A DNA stretch of 64,000 nt from GCA-2693325 sp036343635. Lineage in GTDB: Bacteria > Latescibacterota > UBA2968 > UBA8231. Below the pieces are notes generated by a model. That model did not search any database and was not told the DNA's origin. It worked only from the letters and a program-made list of their open reading frames with translations. The translations under genes were made by a program, and so were the position numbers. How positions within the stretch are numbered: the stretch's first letter is position 1; each line of letters starts with the position of its first letter. Location: assembly GCA_036343635.1 (NCBI GenBank), contig JAYYVF010000024.1, positions 1-64,000 of the forward strand, given 5' to 3'. Of the stretch, positions 50,376-59,365 are shown piece after piece.

Positions 50376-51311
50376 CTAACAATTATTTTTCCCTGTTCCT
50401 TGTTTGAGCATGACTTCTAATTCTGTATTTTTGTTACAGGAAGAGACGATTCTATCAATAAGCTGCCGTATCAACGATCCAAAATACCGACCTCGACGCC
50501 AAGCAAGTCCAATTTCACGTCGAAATATAACGCCATCAACTTCGACAACGCATAGGTCTCCACTGTCGACAGATTCATTAACGGTCATTAATGGAAGAAA
50601 AGAAACAGCAAAGCCGACCTCAACCAACTTACGCATTGCTTCTGGACTTCCCATTTCCATTACTTTAAGAGGGATAAGCCCCAATTCAGACAATTTTTCA
50701 TCTACTATCTGTCGTGATACCGAACCGGTGTTAAATAATAACAGTGGCTCGGCGATCACATCGGCCATTTCGACTCGACCTCTTTTTGCAAAAATATGAT
50801 TGCGTCCGACAATAAGCGGCATGCTATCATGAAAAAGCGACAATGTCTCAATTTTTTCATGACTAAACGGCAAGGAAATCAGTGCAAATTCAGACTTATT
50901 TAAAATTAAATCATCGACTAATTGGCGAGAAGGACCAACCTGTGCCCTCAATTGCATTCTTGGATTGTCATCCATGAACCCCTTAAGCAAATCAGGCAAC
51001 ATATATATTACAGCGGCATCAATTGCACCAAAATTAAATCCTTCCCCTCCAAGGTCATGATGACGCAACCTCTCTTCCAACTCATCTAAAGTATCTTCAA
51101 TCTGAAGGGCATAATTCATCATGACTTTACCCTCCAACGTCAATTCTACATGCCGACTATGCCGATTAAATAATTGAATTTTTAGTGATTTTTCTAACTC
51201 GCTTATTCCATTACTAACCGTTGGTTGCGTCACACTTAAATTCTGTGCCGCCGACGTGAAACCTCCGCTACGAGCTACGGCAAGGAAATAACGTAGATGA
51301 TGTAAATTCAA
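50376..51311 (-). CDS. LysR-type transcriptional regulator
   Basis: A 311-residue regulator with the LysR winged helix at the N-terminus (LHHLRYFLAVARSGGFTSAAQNLSVTQPTVSNGISELEKSL, residues ~3-45). A periplasmic-binding-like effector domain follows (LPDLLKGFMDDNPRMQLRAQVGPSRQ and FALISLPFSHEKIETLSLF). The TTG at 51311 has GAAGGTG 7 nt before it, which supports this start. Its neighbours are serS/folD downstream and a small Cys-rich ORF upstream on the same strand, none an obvious target. The effector is unknown. Typical length and organisation. Confidence 0.92.
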   Translation of the reverse strand: MNLHHLRYFLAVARSGGFTSAAQNLSVTQPTVSNGISELEKSLKIQLFNRHSRHVELTLEGKVMMNYALQIEDTLDELEERLRHHDLGGEGFNFGAIDAAVIYMLPDLLKGFMDDNPRMQLRAQVGPSRQLVDDLILNKSEFALISLPFSHEKIETLSLFHDSMPLIVGRNHIFAKRGRVEMADVIAEPLLLFNTGSVSRQIVDEKLSELGLIPLKVMEMGSPEAMRKLVEVGFAVSFLPLMTVNESVDSGDLCVVEVDGVIFRREIGLAWRRGRYFGSLIRQLIDRIVSSCNKNTELEVMLKQGTGKNNC

Positions 51312-51347
51312 GATGGTACACCTTCTTTAGGTCTCTTCTTAAGTCCC

Positions 51348-51533
51348 TTATTCATCACAAGTAAACTTGAGCCCACAATAGTGACATATTGCCTCACAAG
51401 CCCAAAAATCGAGGCATCTGCTACACGCGGGGCAAACGTGAGAATCATTGTTGGTAAGATTCGTCTCATGGATCTTAGGTAAACACCTATTTTCTTCCGT
51501 CTCACACTCTTTCGTTTTTCTCAATTCATCCAT
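51348..51533 (-). CDS. Possible small Cys-rich (zinc-ribbon-like) protein
   Basis: A 61-residue frame with Cys pairs in CPACSRCLDFWACEAICHYCG, resembling a zinc ribbon or double zinc-finger. It sits 36 bp before the LysR start on the same strand. The ATG at 51533 has no convincing ribosome site. Another frame (51308-51505) overlaps it and lacks this pattern. The Cys spacing is the only support. Confidence 0.45.
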   Translation of the reverse strand: MDELRKTKECETEENRCLPKIHETNLTNNDSHVCPACSRCLDFWACEAICHYCGLKFTCDE

Positions 51534-51635
51534 TTTTCAAAACTATTTAAACCACCTATAGTCAGCATTTGAGCCAACGTTTAAAACAAAATTAAAAGCG
51601 CGATTTTACTTTTGTTATCCGCCAAATATTTACAT

Positions 51636-51658
51636 CCGATCTAATCGGTTGTTTTTTT
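51636..51658 (+). terminator. Hairpin with T tract
   Basis: CCGAT (51636-51640) and ATCGG (51644-51648) form a short stem with a 3-nt loop, followed by TTGTTTTTTT (51649-51658). This looks like an intrinsic terminator read rightward, although no annotated rightward gene lies just upstream. Confidence 0.4.
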
Positions 51659-51717
51659 GCACAAAACTAACGAAAAAAAATTAAGTTCTCTAATCAGACG
51701 CCGATACATAGTGTGTA

Positions 51718-51781
51718 TGGACTACGGTCCAGATCCTTGGGGCAAGCCCTGCTGGAAGCTTTTTTGCATCTGGCAGGGCTT
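51718..51781 (+). ncRNA. Candidate structured RNA with UNCG tetraloop and long hairpin
   Basis: TGGAC (51718-51722) and GTCCA (51727-51731) close a TACG tetraloop; with the C-G closing pair this is the very stable UNCG class on this strand only. Next is a second stem: AAGCCCTGC (51744-51752) pairs perfectly with GCAGGGCTT (51773-51781), and inner pairs extend it around a TTTTTT loop. A TTGCAC (51657-51662) could be a -35. Nothing here matches SRP, 6S or tmRNA motifs I know. Confidence 0.3.
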
Positions 51782-51826
51782 CTTATGTTGAATAAAACTT
51801 CTGTAACAGGCAATAACCCATAAAAA

Positions 51827-52678
51827 CTATTCGAATACTATTGTACGGTTGTTTACAACCACCACTTGATCCTCTAACACCAAATCGAGAGCTCTTACCA
51901 AAGCCGTCCTCTCTGCCTCACGTCCGGCACGTGCCATACCACGAGCGCTCTTTCGATGATCTACTGGCAATACACTTTGCACTATTATGGGTCCTTCATC
52001 TAAATCGTCAGTAACAAAATGGGCTGTTGCCCCAATTATTTTGACTCCACGCTCAAACGCTTGTCTATAAGGATTAGCTCCCACGAAAGCTGGCAAAAAG
52101 GAGTGGTGAATATTGATTATCTTATACTCAAATGTGCTAACAAATTCTGGACTAAGAATCCGCATGTATTTGGCAAGAACCACATAATCAAACGAGTATC
52201 TTTCCAATACCGTGATTAATTGATTTTCATGCTTTTTACGAGAAAGACCTTTATTTGAGACATGATGGAATGGAACATCGAACTTTCTGACCAACTCCCC
52301 CAATTTTTCGTGATTGCTAACGACTGCCTTGATCGACGCATTCAAATCTCCGTGCTCATGTCGCAACAATAAATCACCTAAACAATGATGCTCTTTGGTA
52401 GCCAAAATAACAATTCCCTTACTTCTCGGAGCTAAAAGTTGAACCCAAGCCCCTTCGGGTACAACCTCAACAAGTTGACGCTGCAGAGTATCGCTATTTA
52501 CGGCACCTTCAAATTCAGTTCGCATATAAAACCTGGAATTTTCCTCATCCACAAATTCACCATTTCGGATAATGTTCAACCCAGCGCGAAATAGCACACC
52601 TGTTATTTGATGCACTAAACCCTTTTTGTCTGTGCATCCAATTAACAAAACATGGCAGTCTCGTATACTAGTAACCAA
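51827..52678 (-). CDS. purU: Formyltetrahydrofolate deformylase
   Basis: Hydrolyses 10-formyl-THF to THF and formate, balancing one-carbon pools; its formate product could feed the formate dehydrogenase. It has about 283 residues. The N-terminal ACT domain starts CHVLLIGCTDKKGLVHQITGVLF. The C-terminal formyltransferase fold has the catalytic His and Asp in INIHHSFLPAFVGANPYRQAFERG and the GATAHFVTDDLDEGPIIVQ motif. I choose a TTG start at 52678, eight nt after GGAGGG and just before the conserved N-terminus. The frame is open upstream inside ggt but adds nothing. It overlaps the ggt stop (52668) by 11 bp, so the genes are coupled. Confidence 0.93.
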   Translation of the reverse strand: MVTSIRDCHVLLIGCTDKKGLVHQITGVLFRAGLNIIRNGEFVDEENSRFYMRTEFEGAVNSDTLQRQLVEVVPEGAWVQLLAPRSKGIVILATKEHHCLGDLLLRHEHGDLNASIKAVVSNHEKLGELVRKFDVPFHHVSNKGLSRKKHENQLITVLERYSFDYVVLAKYMRILSPEFVSTFEYKIINIHHSFLPAFVGANPYRQAFERGVKIIGATAHFVTDDLDEGPIIVQSVLPVDHRKSARGMARAGREAERTALVRALDLVLEDQVVVVNNRTIVFE

Positions 52679-54248
52679 CAGCCTGTCCCTCCTTGCGTGA
52701 TTCGGATGCTGCACAGTAACCATTTTCAAGCCGATAAATAAGTTGTGCGCCACCAAATAACGGTTGTTTCGGTAGCCTTCTTAATATGTGGCCCCTATTC
52801 TCAAGTTCATCCAATATCGAGGTTGAGAAATTATCCTCTATTGCCACTTCCATTCCCTCCATTACCTGCCATCTCGGTGCGTCTACCGCAACCTGAGGAT
52901 TTTGGCCGTGTAAAATCACGCGAAGGGTAATTTGAAAATGCCCCTGAGCTTGCATCGGTCCCCCCATAACTCCATAGCTCATTACCGGAGACTCTTCTCT
53001 CATTAAAAACGCGGGAATTATTGTATGATACGGCCTTTTATTTCCCCCAACTAAATTGGGATGCCCTTCAACAAGGGAAAATCCAGCGCCCCTGTTTTGC
53101 AAACTAATACCCGTATCGGGCACAACAATGCCTGAACCAAACCCCATATAGTTCGATTGAATAAAAGAAACCATCATGCCCCGATCATCCGCGGTAGTCA
53201 GATAAACAGTTTCGCTTGATCTAGGCACCCCATGCGAAACTAAAGAAGCCTTATCCATAGAAATCTGACTCGCGCGCAGAGAAAGATAATCATCGGCCAG
53301 CAATTCTTTGCACTGAATATCCATGTAATCAGCGTCAGCAACATAACGATAGGCATCAGCCAATGCCAGTTTCATAGCCTCAATTTGAACATGCAGGTAA
53401 TCTGTCGAATCAACAGAAAAATCGTCTATGGACACGTGGCGCAAAATTCCGAAAGCGATCAAACACGCCAATCCCTGACCATTTGGAGGGATTTCGTGTA
53501 TTGAATATTCTTTATAATCCTTTGAAACAGTACCAACCCAGTCGCACTTATGATTGACCAAATCGTCCAAAGAAAGCGTAGCCCCATGCCTCTGAGCATC
53601 AGCAACAATCTTTTCTGCTAATTCCCCTTGGTAAAACGCATCACCATGGGTTTCCGCAATTTGTTGTAGTGTTCGCGCCTGCTGTTTACATGAGAAACGC
53701 TCTCCAGCAAAAGGAGCTCGTCCCTGCGGTAGAAAAGTATTAGAAAACTCTTTGAAATGTCCCAACTTCTTCGCCGCGACTGACCAAGCCTCCGCGGTAA
53801 CCGGCCCAACTGCATATCCTCCTTCTGCGTATTGAATCGCAGCCTCAAAAAGTTTTGTAAATGGAAGACTCCCAAACCGTTGGGAAAGTTCAGACCAAGC
53901 CGAAACACAACCCGGAACGGTAACAGAATCCCAACCGGTAACCGGCATTTGGCTAAAGCCACGAAAACGATCTAGCGACCAAGATCTTGGCGAACGGCCA
54001 GAAGCGTTCAATCCATGTAAATGATTGCCGTCCCATAAGATACAAAAGGCATCCGATCCGATACCATTCATAGCAGGTTCTACAACAGTCAAAGTAATCG
54101 CAGCGGCTAAAGCTGCATCAACGGCATTTCCCCCATCTTTCAACATCTGCAGGCCAGCCTGAGCCGCCAAAGGTTGCGACGTAGCCACAACATTATCCGC
54201 AAGAATTGGTTGGCGACTTGATGAATATGGCGAATCCCAAGAAAACAT
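52668..54248 (-). CDS. Gamma-glutamyltransferase family protein
   Basis: Predicted N-terminal-nucleophile hydrolase acting on gamma-glutamyl compounds such as glutathione; 526 residues. The N-terminal part has KDGGNAVDAALAAAITLTVVEPAMNGIGSDAFCILWDG. The nucleophile Thr, cleaved by self-processing, lies in TVYLTTADDRGMMVSFIQSNYMGFGSGIV, with the TTAD motif. The C-terminal subunit has QNRGAGFSL and PYHTIIPAFLMREES. No clear signal peptide is visible, unlike the periplasmic enzymes, so it may be a cytosolic GGT-like form. It lies 6 bp downstream of a PhyH gene and overlaps purU by 11 bp. The activity could be on another gamma-glutamyl amide. Confidence 0.85.
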   Translation of the reverse strand: MFSWDSPYSSSRQPILADNVVATSQPLAAQAGLQMLKDGGNAVDAALAAAITLTVVEPAMNGIGSDAFCILWDGNHLHGLNASGRSPRSWSLDRFRGFSQMPVTGWDSVTVPGCVSAWSELSQRFGSLPFTKLFEAAIQYAEGGYAVGPVTAEAWSVAAKKLGHFKEFSNTFLPQGRAPFAGERFSCKQQARTLQQIAETHGDAFYQGELAEKIVADAQRHGATLSLDDLVNHKCDWVGTVSKDYKEYSIHEIPPNGQGLACLIAFGILRHVSIDDFSVDSTDYLHVQIEAMKLALADAYRYVADADYMDIQCKELLADDYLSLRASQISMDKASLVSHGVPRSSETVYLTTADDRGMMVSFIQSNYMGFGSGIVVPDTGISLQNRGAGFSLVEGHPNLVGGNKRPYHTIIPAFLMREESPVMSYGVMGGPMQAQGHFQITLRVILHGQNPQVAVDAPRWQVMEGMEVAIEDNFSTSILDELENRGHILRRLPKQPLFGGAQLIYRLENGYCAASESRKEGQAVGY

Positions 54249-54254
54249 TACAGC

Positions 54255-55112
54255 TTACACCGTACTTGAAAAGGTAGAACGTTCCAAAATCGTCTGTGTC
54301 TCGTAAATTGAACCGGTCCGCTTTGATCCGGGCAGGGGTATTCTTACCGGGACCTCAGTCACACGTGGCTGATTCGACGGTTGACCTCTCAAAAATGAAG
54401 AAGTAAAACCCTCCCAATCAACGCCCATCAACGGCCAAGCATCTCCCGCGCAATACTGGAATAAGAGTAGCCGTCTTGGGTTTGAAGATGTATTAGGAAG
54501 GGAGCCATGTAGCGCACGTACATGATGTATCGACATACCGCCGGCTGGAAGTTCCACTTTTTTTGCGCCACCATCGTCAAAACTTTCATCTGTTACGGCT
54601 CCCGCAAAACGTCCGTCTAAGTGATGATCAAGTATTGGACCTTTTTGCGATTCAGGCACAACCAACAGACACCCATTATCTTCCGTCATATCATCCAAAC
54701 AGACGCCAACCGCAAGAATATCGTCATTTGTATGCGGGTAAAAAGACCAATCCTGATGCCACTCAACAGCACTACCTACCTCCCCTAGTTTCATATTCAA
54801 TTTATTTCCGTTTGTACGAATATTTGGCCCGATCAACTGGGCGACAACATCCAATATGCCTGAGTGCCTTATGGTTTGGTCAAAAATAGGGTGCACGGTA
54901 ATCGGACTTTTTATCCGACGAACCTTTGGCGACTCCGAAGTGTGATCCGGCTCCAGATCAAATACATCGTCGTTGACAGTAATTTCCCTGGACTGCTCAA
55001 CTAACTCATCCACCACGTCACGTAAACTTTCTACTTCTTCTGAACTCAGTACCTTTTCAACCCCAATATATCCCTGATCGTTGTAACGATTTATTTCTAA
55101 ATCTGTTAGCAC
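54255..55112 (-). CDS. PhyH-family dioxygenase
   Basis: A 285-residue Fe(II)/2-oxoglutarate-dependent oxygenase. The metal-binding HxD is clear in VEWHQDWSFYPHTND (His and Asp), the distal His lies in SIHHVRALHGSLPNTS, and NRYNDQGYIGVEKVL opens the fold. It therefore retains the catalytic triad, unlike the PhyH gene at 37984. The start is GTG at 55112 with AGAGAGGTG before it. It precedes ggt by 6 bp on the same strand and follows the GH51 gene after a 142-bp gap. The substrate is unknown; context with amidase and glycosidase genes suggests a catabolic or secondary-metabolite role. Confidence 0.85.
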   Translation of the reverse strand: MLTDLEINRYNDQGYIGVEKVLSSEEVESLRDVVDELVEQSREITVNDDVFDLEPDHTSESPKVRRIKSPITVHPIFDQTIRHSGILDVVAQLIGPNIRTNGNKLNMKLGEVGSAVEWHQDWSFYPHTNDDILAVGVCLDDMTEDNGCLLVVPESQKGPILDHHLDGRFAGAVTDESFDDGGAKKVELPAGGMSIHHVRALHGSLPNTSSNPRRLLLFQYCAGDAWPLMGVDWEGFTSSFLRGQPSNQPRVTEVPVRIPLPGSKRTGSIYETQTILERSTFSSTV

Positions 55113-55253
55113 AAAACACCTCTCTTTAATTATTATTATACTCGTGGGATTTCGTGTTTTTCTTTATCCACAATACTGAAAATTCTTTCAGAAAAAAAAA
55201 CTTGCCTAATCAAATATATGGCGTGCACCAAAAAAAATATTTTCGTTAGTCGT

Positions 55254-56801
55254 TTATTCATTTTCCAATCTACGGAGTCGAAATACGTTCCAGGAGGCAG
55301 GCTGAAGTACCAATTGTAGTTCACGTCCAGAGAATATTGGCACACTTCCTTCCTCAGTTATAACATCATTCGGGGAACCTAAAACATTGCATGCCTTAAG
55401 GTTATCATTTCTCATAAATGAATGTGAGATTGGTTGATAATCGGAAAAATCCCGTGAATCAACAATCCACTCTCGTACACCTTTTAAGTCACGGTTCACT
55501 GCAAAAACAGTTAAATCCCCAGCCTTCTCATCAACTACACCCACAGCCTCAATAAATGGCACTGAACCATATTCCGCATCTTCATAGCTTGGTGACACAA
55601 TTTTCATGTCAAGAGCAATCCCTCTACCCCACCGAGAAACATCACGAAAAGGATAATAAGTAGTCTGCCTAACGACACCTCCACCAGTTTTCGTAAAAAT
55701 TGGAGCAATCACGTTAACAAGTTGTGCCAGACAGCCGATTTTTACTCGATCACAGTGCTTTATAAGTGAAATTAGCATGCAACCTACAACTAAGGCATCC
55801 TCCATTGTATAGATGTCTTCTAGAAGTTCAGGAGCTACCTGCCAGGGTTTGTTTTTTTCATCCGCTGAATTGGAATGAAACCAGACGTTCCATTCGTCGA
55901 AAGCAAGCATCATCTTTTTCTGGGTCCGCCTTTTTGCCTTAACATAGTCACATGTCGCTACTACCTCTTCAATAAATGAATCCATACCTAAGGACATCGC
56001 CAAAAAACGACCAGTATTTCCATCTCGATTTCCGAAATATGTGTGCAAAGAGATATAGTCAACTTGGTCATAGGCATAGTCAAGAATAGTAGCTTCCCAT
56101 TCAGGAAACGTGGACATACCTCGATTAGAGGACCCACATAGAACTAACTCGATTTCAGAATCTACAAGACGCATAACCTTGGCGGCCTCTTGAGCTAATC
56201 GTCCATATTCATCCGCGCTTTTATGACCGATTTGCCAAGTTCCGTCCATTTCGTTCCCCAAACACCAAACGTGAATAGCGTGTGGATCTGAGTATCCATT
56301 GGATCGGCGCATTTCAGAATAGTGAGTTCCTGAGGGATGATTACAATATTCTACAATATTACGAGCCTCATCAATTCCTCGGGTACCCAAATTAATCGCC
56401 ATCATCGGTTCACTTTTAACCTCCCGGCACCAGGAAACAAATTCGTCCATGCCAAACCGATTTGTTTCGAGGCTTTTCCAAGCCAAGTCTAAACGTTTTG
56501 GCCTGTTATTTATCGGTCCAACTCCATCCTCCCAGTTGTAACCAGAAACAAAATTCCCACCGGGGTATCGTACGATTGGTGTTTTAAGTTCGCGAACTAA
56601 TTCACAAACATCTTTACGAAAACCATTTTTATCCGCCATTGGATGACTTGGTTCAAACACTCCGCCGTAGATAGCCCGCCCTAAGTGCTCCAAAAATGTT
56701 CCATAGAGTCTGGGATCAATTGTATCAATGGCAAGCTCTCTTGCAAGCATACCCGTTGCTTTTCCCTTTTTATCCATTATTTCTGAGCTTTTTTCAATCA
56801 T
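55254..56801 (-). CDS. GH51 alpha-L-arabinofuranosidase
   Basis: Hydrolyses terminal alpha-L-arabinofuranosyl residues from hemicellulose, pectin or similar glycans; 515 residues. A (beta/alpha)8 catalytic domain follows the N-terminal SGYNWEDGVG. The acid/base Glu lies in WCLGNEMDG and the nucleophile Glu in FDEWNVWF, with the supporting YPGGNFVSGYNWEDG and the PLYGTFLEHLGRA-like start common to family 51. A C-terminal beta-sandwich (about 390-515) ends with LVLQPASWNVFRLRRL. No signal peptide, so it acts on imported oligosaccharides. The start ATG at 56801 overlaps the amidase stop by 8 bp. It belongs to the alginate-lyase-like/amidase/GH51 leftward operon. Confidence 0.92.
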   Translation of the reverse strand: MIEKSSEIMDKKGKATGMLARELAIDTIDPRLYGTFLEHLGRAIYGGVFEPSHPMADKNGFRKDVCELVRELKTPIVRYPGGNFVSGYNWEDGVGPINNRPKRLDLAWKSLETNRFGMDEFVSWCREVKSEPMMAINLGTRGIDEARNIVEYCNHPSGTHYSEMRRSNGYSDPHAIHVWCLGNEMDGTWQIGHKSADEYGRLAQEAAKVMRLVDSEIELVLCGSSNRGMSTFPEWEATILDYAYDQVDYISLHTYFGNRDGNTGRFLAMSLGMDSFIEEVVATCDYVKAKRRTQKKMMLAFDEWNVWFHSNSADEKNKPWQVAPELLEDIYTMEDALVVGCMLISLIKHCDRVKIGCLAQLVNVIAPIFTKTGGGVVRQTTYYPFRDVSRWGRGIALDMKIVSPSYEDAEYGSVPFIEAVGVVDEKAGDLTVFAVNRDLKGVREWIVDSRDFSDYQPISHSFMRNDNLKACNVLGSPNDVITEEGSVPIFSGRELQLVLQPASWNVFRLRRLENE

Positions 56802-58035
56802 CCTTGGATGTTACTGCAGAAAACATTTTGTGAAATTCAGACCCCCAAGCTATCAGCTTTTCATCCGAACCAAAACGCGAGGTGCACTGTAAGCCTCCAG
56901 GTAAACCATTTGAAAACCTACCCAGTGGTATATTGAGTGCCGGAACGCCCAAAAACGACCATGGAAGATTCATGCATGGATCACCTGTTTGATCTAGTCC
57001 AAAAGGAGCAGGGCCTGTCGCCGACGGACTAAGCCATATTTCAATCCCGTTATCATCCATAAATGCCTCGAACTTATTTTGGAACCTTTCTCTCTCCCCT
57101 TGAATTGATCGAATCTCCGAAGATTTTATCTCCCTTCCCTCTTCAATTATCTGAGCCGTTTTGCGTCTATATAAAAGCCTGTAACGCTCAAACCATTCGG
57201 AATGAACCTGGGCTATCTCTGAGGCAATCAAAGATCTATGATTCGAATTAATCTTAGCAATATCCCCAAAAACATCCAGTTCAATTACTGAAAATCCAGC
57301 CGTTCTAATATATCTTATATAGGAGTAAAAATGGTCTTGGCCTTCCGGGGAACACTGGTCCATATATTCTCCATTTGGTATACCAATTCTCGGATATGAA
57401 ATATCTTTCACAGCACGCCAGTCGCTACAAACTACAGATGCAATACTACCTACATCTTCAACGTTTTGCGAAAAAAAACCAACAGAATCGACTGAAGGGG
57501 AGAAATATATCAAACCCGAGGTTTCGACACGACCAAAAGAAGGCTTAAAACCAATAATGCCGCAGTATGCTGCAGGCCGAATGATCGATCCAACGGTTTG
57601 TGTCCCAAGAGCAAAATCGCATAAACCGGCTGCTACAGCAGCGGCAGATCCACTGCTTGATCCCCCTGGCGTATGGTCAATATTGCATGGATTGCGAGTT
57701 CGACTCGGCTCGAAGTATGCAAACTCCGTAGTTGCAGTCTTACCAAGCATTATCGCACCAGCCTGTTCAAGCTTCGTAACACAGGTTCCCTGCCCCCCTC
57801 TCAAAACCTCTACAGGTAAACGCGAGCCCGCACCGGTTGGTAATCCATCGTAGTGAAAAATATCTTTCAGTCCAAAATATTGGCCATAAAGCGGTAGAGA
57901 TTCCGTTGTATTTTTAATTAGATTTTGCGCGATCGCTGACTCTAAACGGCTCTGGCGACCAGGCTCTTCCAAGAACGAATGAATCTCTTTGTCTATTTGA
58001 TCAATCCGCTCGACAGGGTTAATGGGCATATCCAT
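56794..58035 (-). CDS. Amidase signature family enzyme
   Basis: A 413-residue Ser-cisSer-Lys hydrolase. The Lys lies in LYGQYFGLKDIFHYDG, the cis-Ser in GGSSSGSAAAVAAG (residues ~130-143), and the nucleophile Ser in the adjacent GTQTVGSIIRPAAYCGIIGFKPSFG. These are the AS-family hallmarks. Substrate ranges from carboxamides to hydantoins to glutaminyl-tRNA, and nothing here decides; GatA is unlikely without GatB or GatC nearby. I start at the ATG 58035, five nt after AGGTG; the TTG one codon upstream is disfavoured. It lies 14 bp downstream of the alginate-lyase-like gene and overlaps GH51 by 8 bp. Confidence 0.88.
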   Translation of the reverse strand: MDMPINPVERIDQIDKEIHSFLEEPGRQSRLESAIAQNLIKNTTESLPLYGQYFGLKDIFHYDGLPTGAGSRLPVEVLRGGQGTCVTKLEQAGAIMLGKTATTEFAYFEPSRTRNPCNIDHTPGGSSSGSAAAVAAGLCDFALGTQTVGSIIRPAAYCGIIGFKPSFGRVETSGLIYFSPSVDSVGFFSQNVEDVGSIASVVCSDWRAVKDISYPRIGIPNGEYMDQCSPEGQDHFYSYIRYIRTAGFSVIELDVFGDIAKINSNHRSLIASEIAQVHSEWFERYRLLYRRKTAQIIEEGREIKSSEIRSIQGERERFQNKFEAFMDDNGIEIWLSPSATGPAPFGLDQTGDPCMNLPWSFLGVPALNIPLGRFSNGLPGGLQCTSRFGSDEKLIAWGSEFHKMFSAVTSKDD

Positions 58036-58049
58036 CAAACACCTGTACT

Positions 58050-59225
58050 TTACTTAAAATACGGATATAAGAGTTGAGCCCGGTGAGCACGAACATTAAT
58101 CCCTTTCAATTCATTCAGAATAAATTCATAGGAACCCTCTGACCAACGTAACCCAGCTCGTCTAAAAATGGAAACCCATTCATTTCGTTGAAAACCATTA
58201 TGCAGATTCTTCGAGTATTTGTCATTGTAGACGTCGTTTTCAACAAACCAGTCTAATGCTGATCTTAACAAATGGCCTGAACTGCCGGACCATAGGTCCA
58301 TATCTAATTTTCGGCCAAGATCAGCCATATCAAATAAACCCAGAAGGTTATTAGCTGCCGTATAGATTCCGTCGCAATGTTTTAATTCCAGATGATGTGC
58401 TCCAGAATCGTCAATCTGTTCTTCTGCTCTATCAAAACACCGATCAATAGCATCACGCGCCACATCTATCCGGCCAGTAAACAAGGACATGGTGGCTACT
58501 TGCACATCGTACCAAGTTCCATTTTGGCCTTTTTCAGTACGCTGATCTAAACCGCTTGGACTTTCGATTAGCCATTTGACAAACGATATAAACCATTCTC
58601 CTAGAAATTCACGGTCTTCAGGACTCCAATGCTCCGAATTAGATAGCAACCCAACATGATCAGGTATCCAACTCAACGCTCTTGATTCCATAATGCTGGA
58701 TGGACTGCCCTGTTTTCTACCAGGTATGAATCCAGCGTAAGTCAGGTTTGGATTCATTTTAGTTTCCTCATCAACAAACCAGGACCGCAAGAGTAAAGCT
58801 GCCCGGGCTGCAAAATCTTCATAATCAGTGAAATAATACCCCATGCATAATGCATCGACCGCTGACGTAAAAGCAGCTAATTGAGGACGATCATATTGCT
58901 CACATTCAGGATTTTGTTTTTCGCCATTGAAGATATAAGGTAAGCCGTGATCTTTATTTTCGTCCGGCCACCAATAGGGGTCAAGGCTCATGTAGTCATT
59001 CTTATTTCCGTTTGGCGGCATCACGTCCTTTCCTTTTACGGAAAATGGACCTGAAATTAACGCCGCGTTCGCCATTTCTAAGACAGATCTATCGGCCTCT
59101 TCAACATCAGCCACCCCCGAAAAAATGCGTGAACGAGCCTCAACCAAATCTACTGAGTCCAAAAGAAAAACATCTAAACCCTGTTCGTTAGAAGAATCAT
59201 CCCACTTTCCTATGTCATTGTTCAA
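58050..59225 (-). CDS. Alginate-lyase family protein (PF05426-like)
   Basis: A 391-residue (alpha/alpha)n-barrel protein. The region SVKGKDVMPPNGNKNDYMSLDPYWWPDENKDHGLP with YWWPD and the PEC...DRP element is the hallmark of alginate_lyase (PF05426) domains, found in PL5-type lyases and in less characterised relatives. Also seen are RSWFVDEETKMNPNLTYAGFIPGRKQG and the GQNGTWYDVQVATMSLFTG helix. No signal peptide is evident, so it may act on internal oligouronides. The start is TTG at 59225 with AAGGTG 7 nt before it. First gene of the leftward catabolic operon and divergent from mnhE. The substrate (alginate or another uronate) is uncertain. Confidence 0.82.
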   Translation of the reverse strand: MNNDIGKWDDSSNEQGLDVFLLDSVDLVEARSRIFSGVADVEEADRSVLEMANAALISGPFSVKGKDVMPPNGNKNDYMSLDPYWWPDENKDHGLPYIFNGEKQNPECEQYDRPQLAAFTSAVDALCMGYYFTDYEDFAARAALLLRSWFVDEETKMNPNLTYAGFIPGRKQGSPSSIMESRALSWIPDHVGLLSNSEHWSPEDREFLGEWFISFVKWLIESPSGLDQRTEKGQNGTWYDVQVATMSLFTGRIDVARDAIDRCFDRAEEQIDDSGAHHLELKHCDGIYTAANNLLGLFDMADLGRKLDMDLWSGSSGHLLRSALDWFVENDVYNDKYSKNLHNGFQRNEWVSIFRRAGLRWSEGSYEFILNELKGINVRAHRAQLLYPYFK

Positions 59226-59365
59226 ATAAAAACACCTTTATTTAACACAAAACCACCTATCGCAAGAAAACATGCCTTCGATGTCTAGCCCATTATTATT
59301 GCAAAACTACACTTTTTTTCACAAATTTACTTATAACGAAACAAAACTCCAAAAAACAAACTTCT

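Noticed and set aside
51308..51505. 65-residue ORF upstream of LysR in a second frame
   Set aside because: It overlaps the Cys-rich frame and the LysR start region and shows no motif or ribosome site.
51718..51781. SRP, 6S or tmRNA gene
   Set aside because: The conserved GGAAG/GCAGCC-type SRP loop and other diagnostic sequences are missing; only unassigned hairpins remain.
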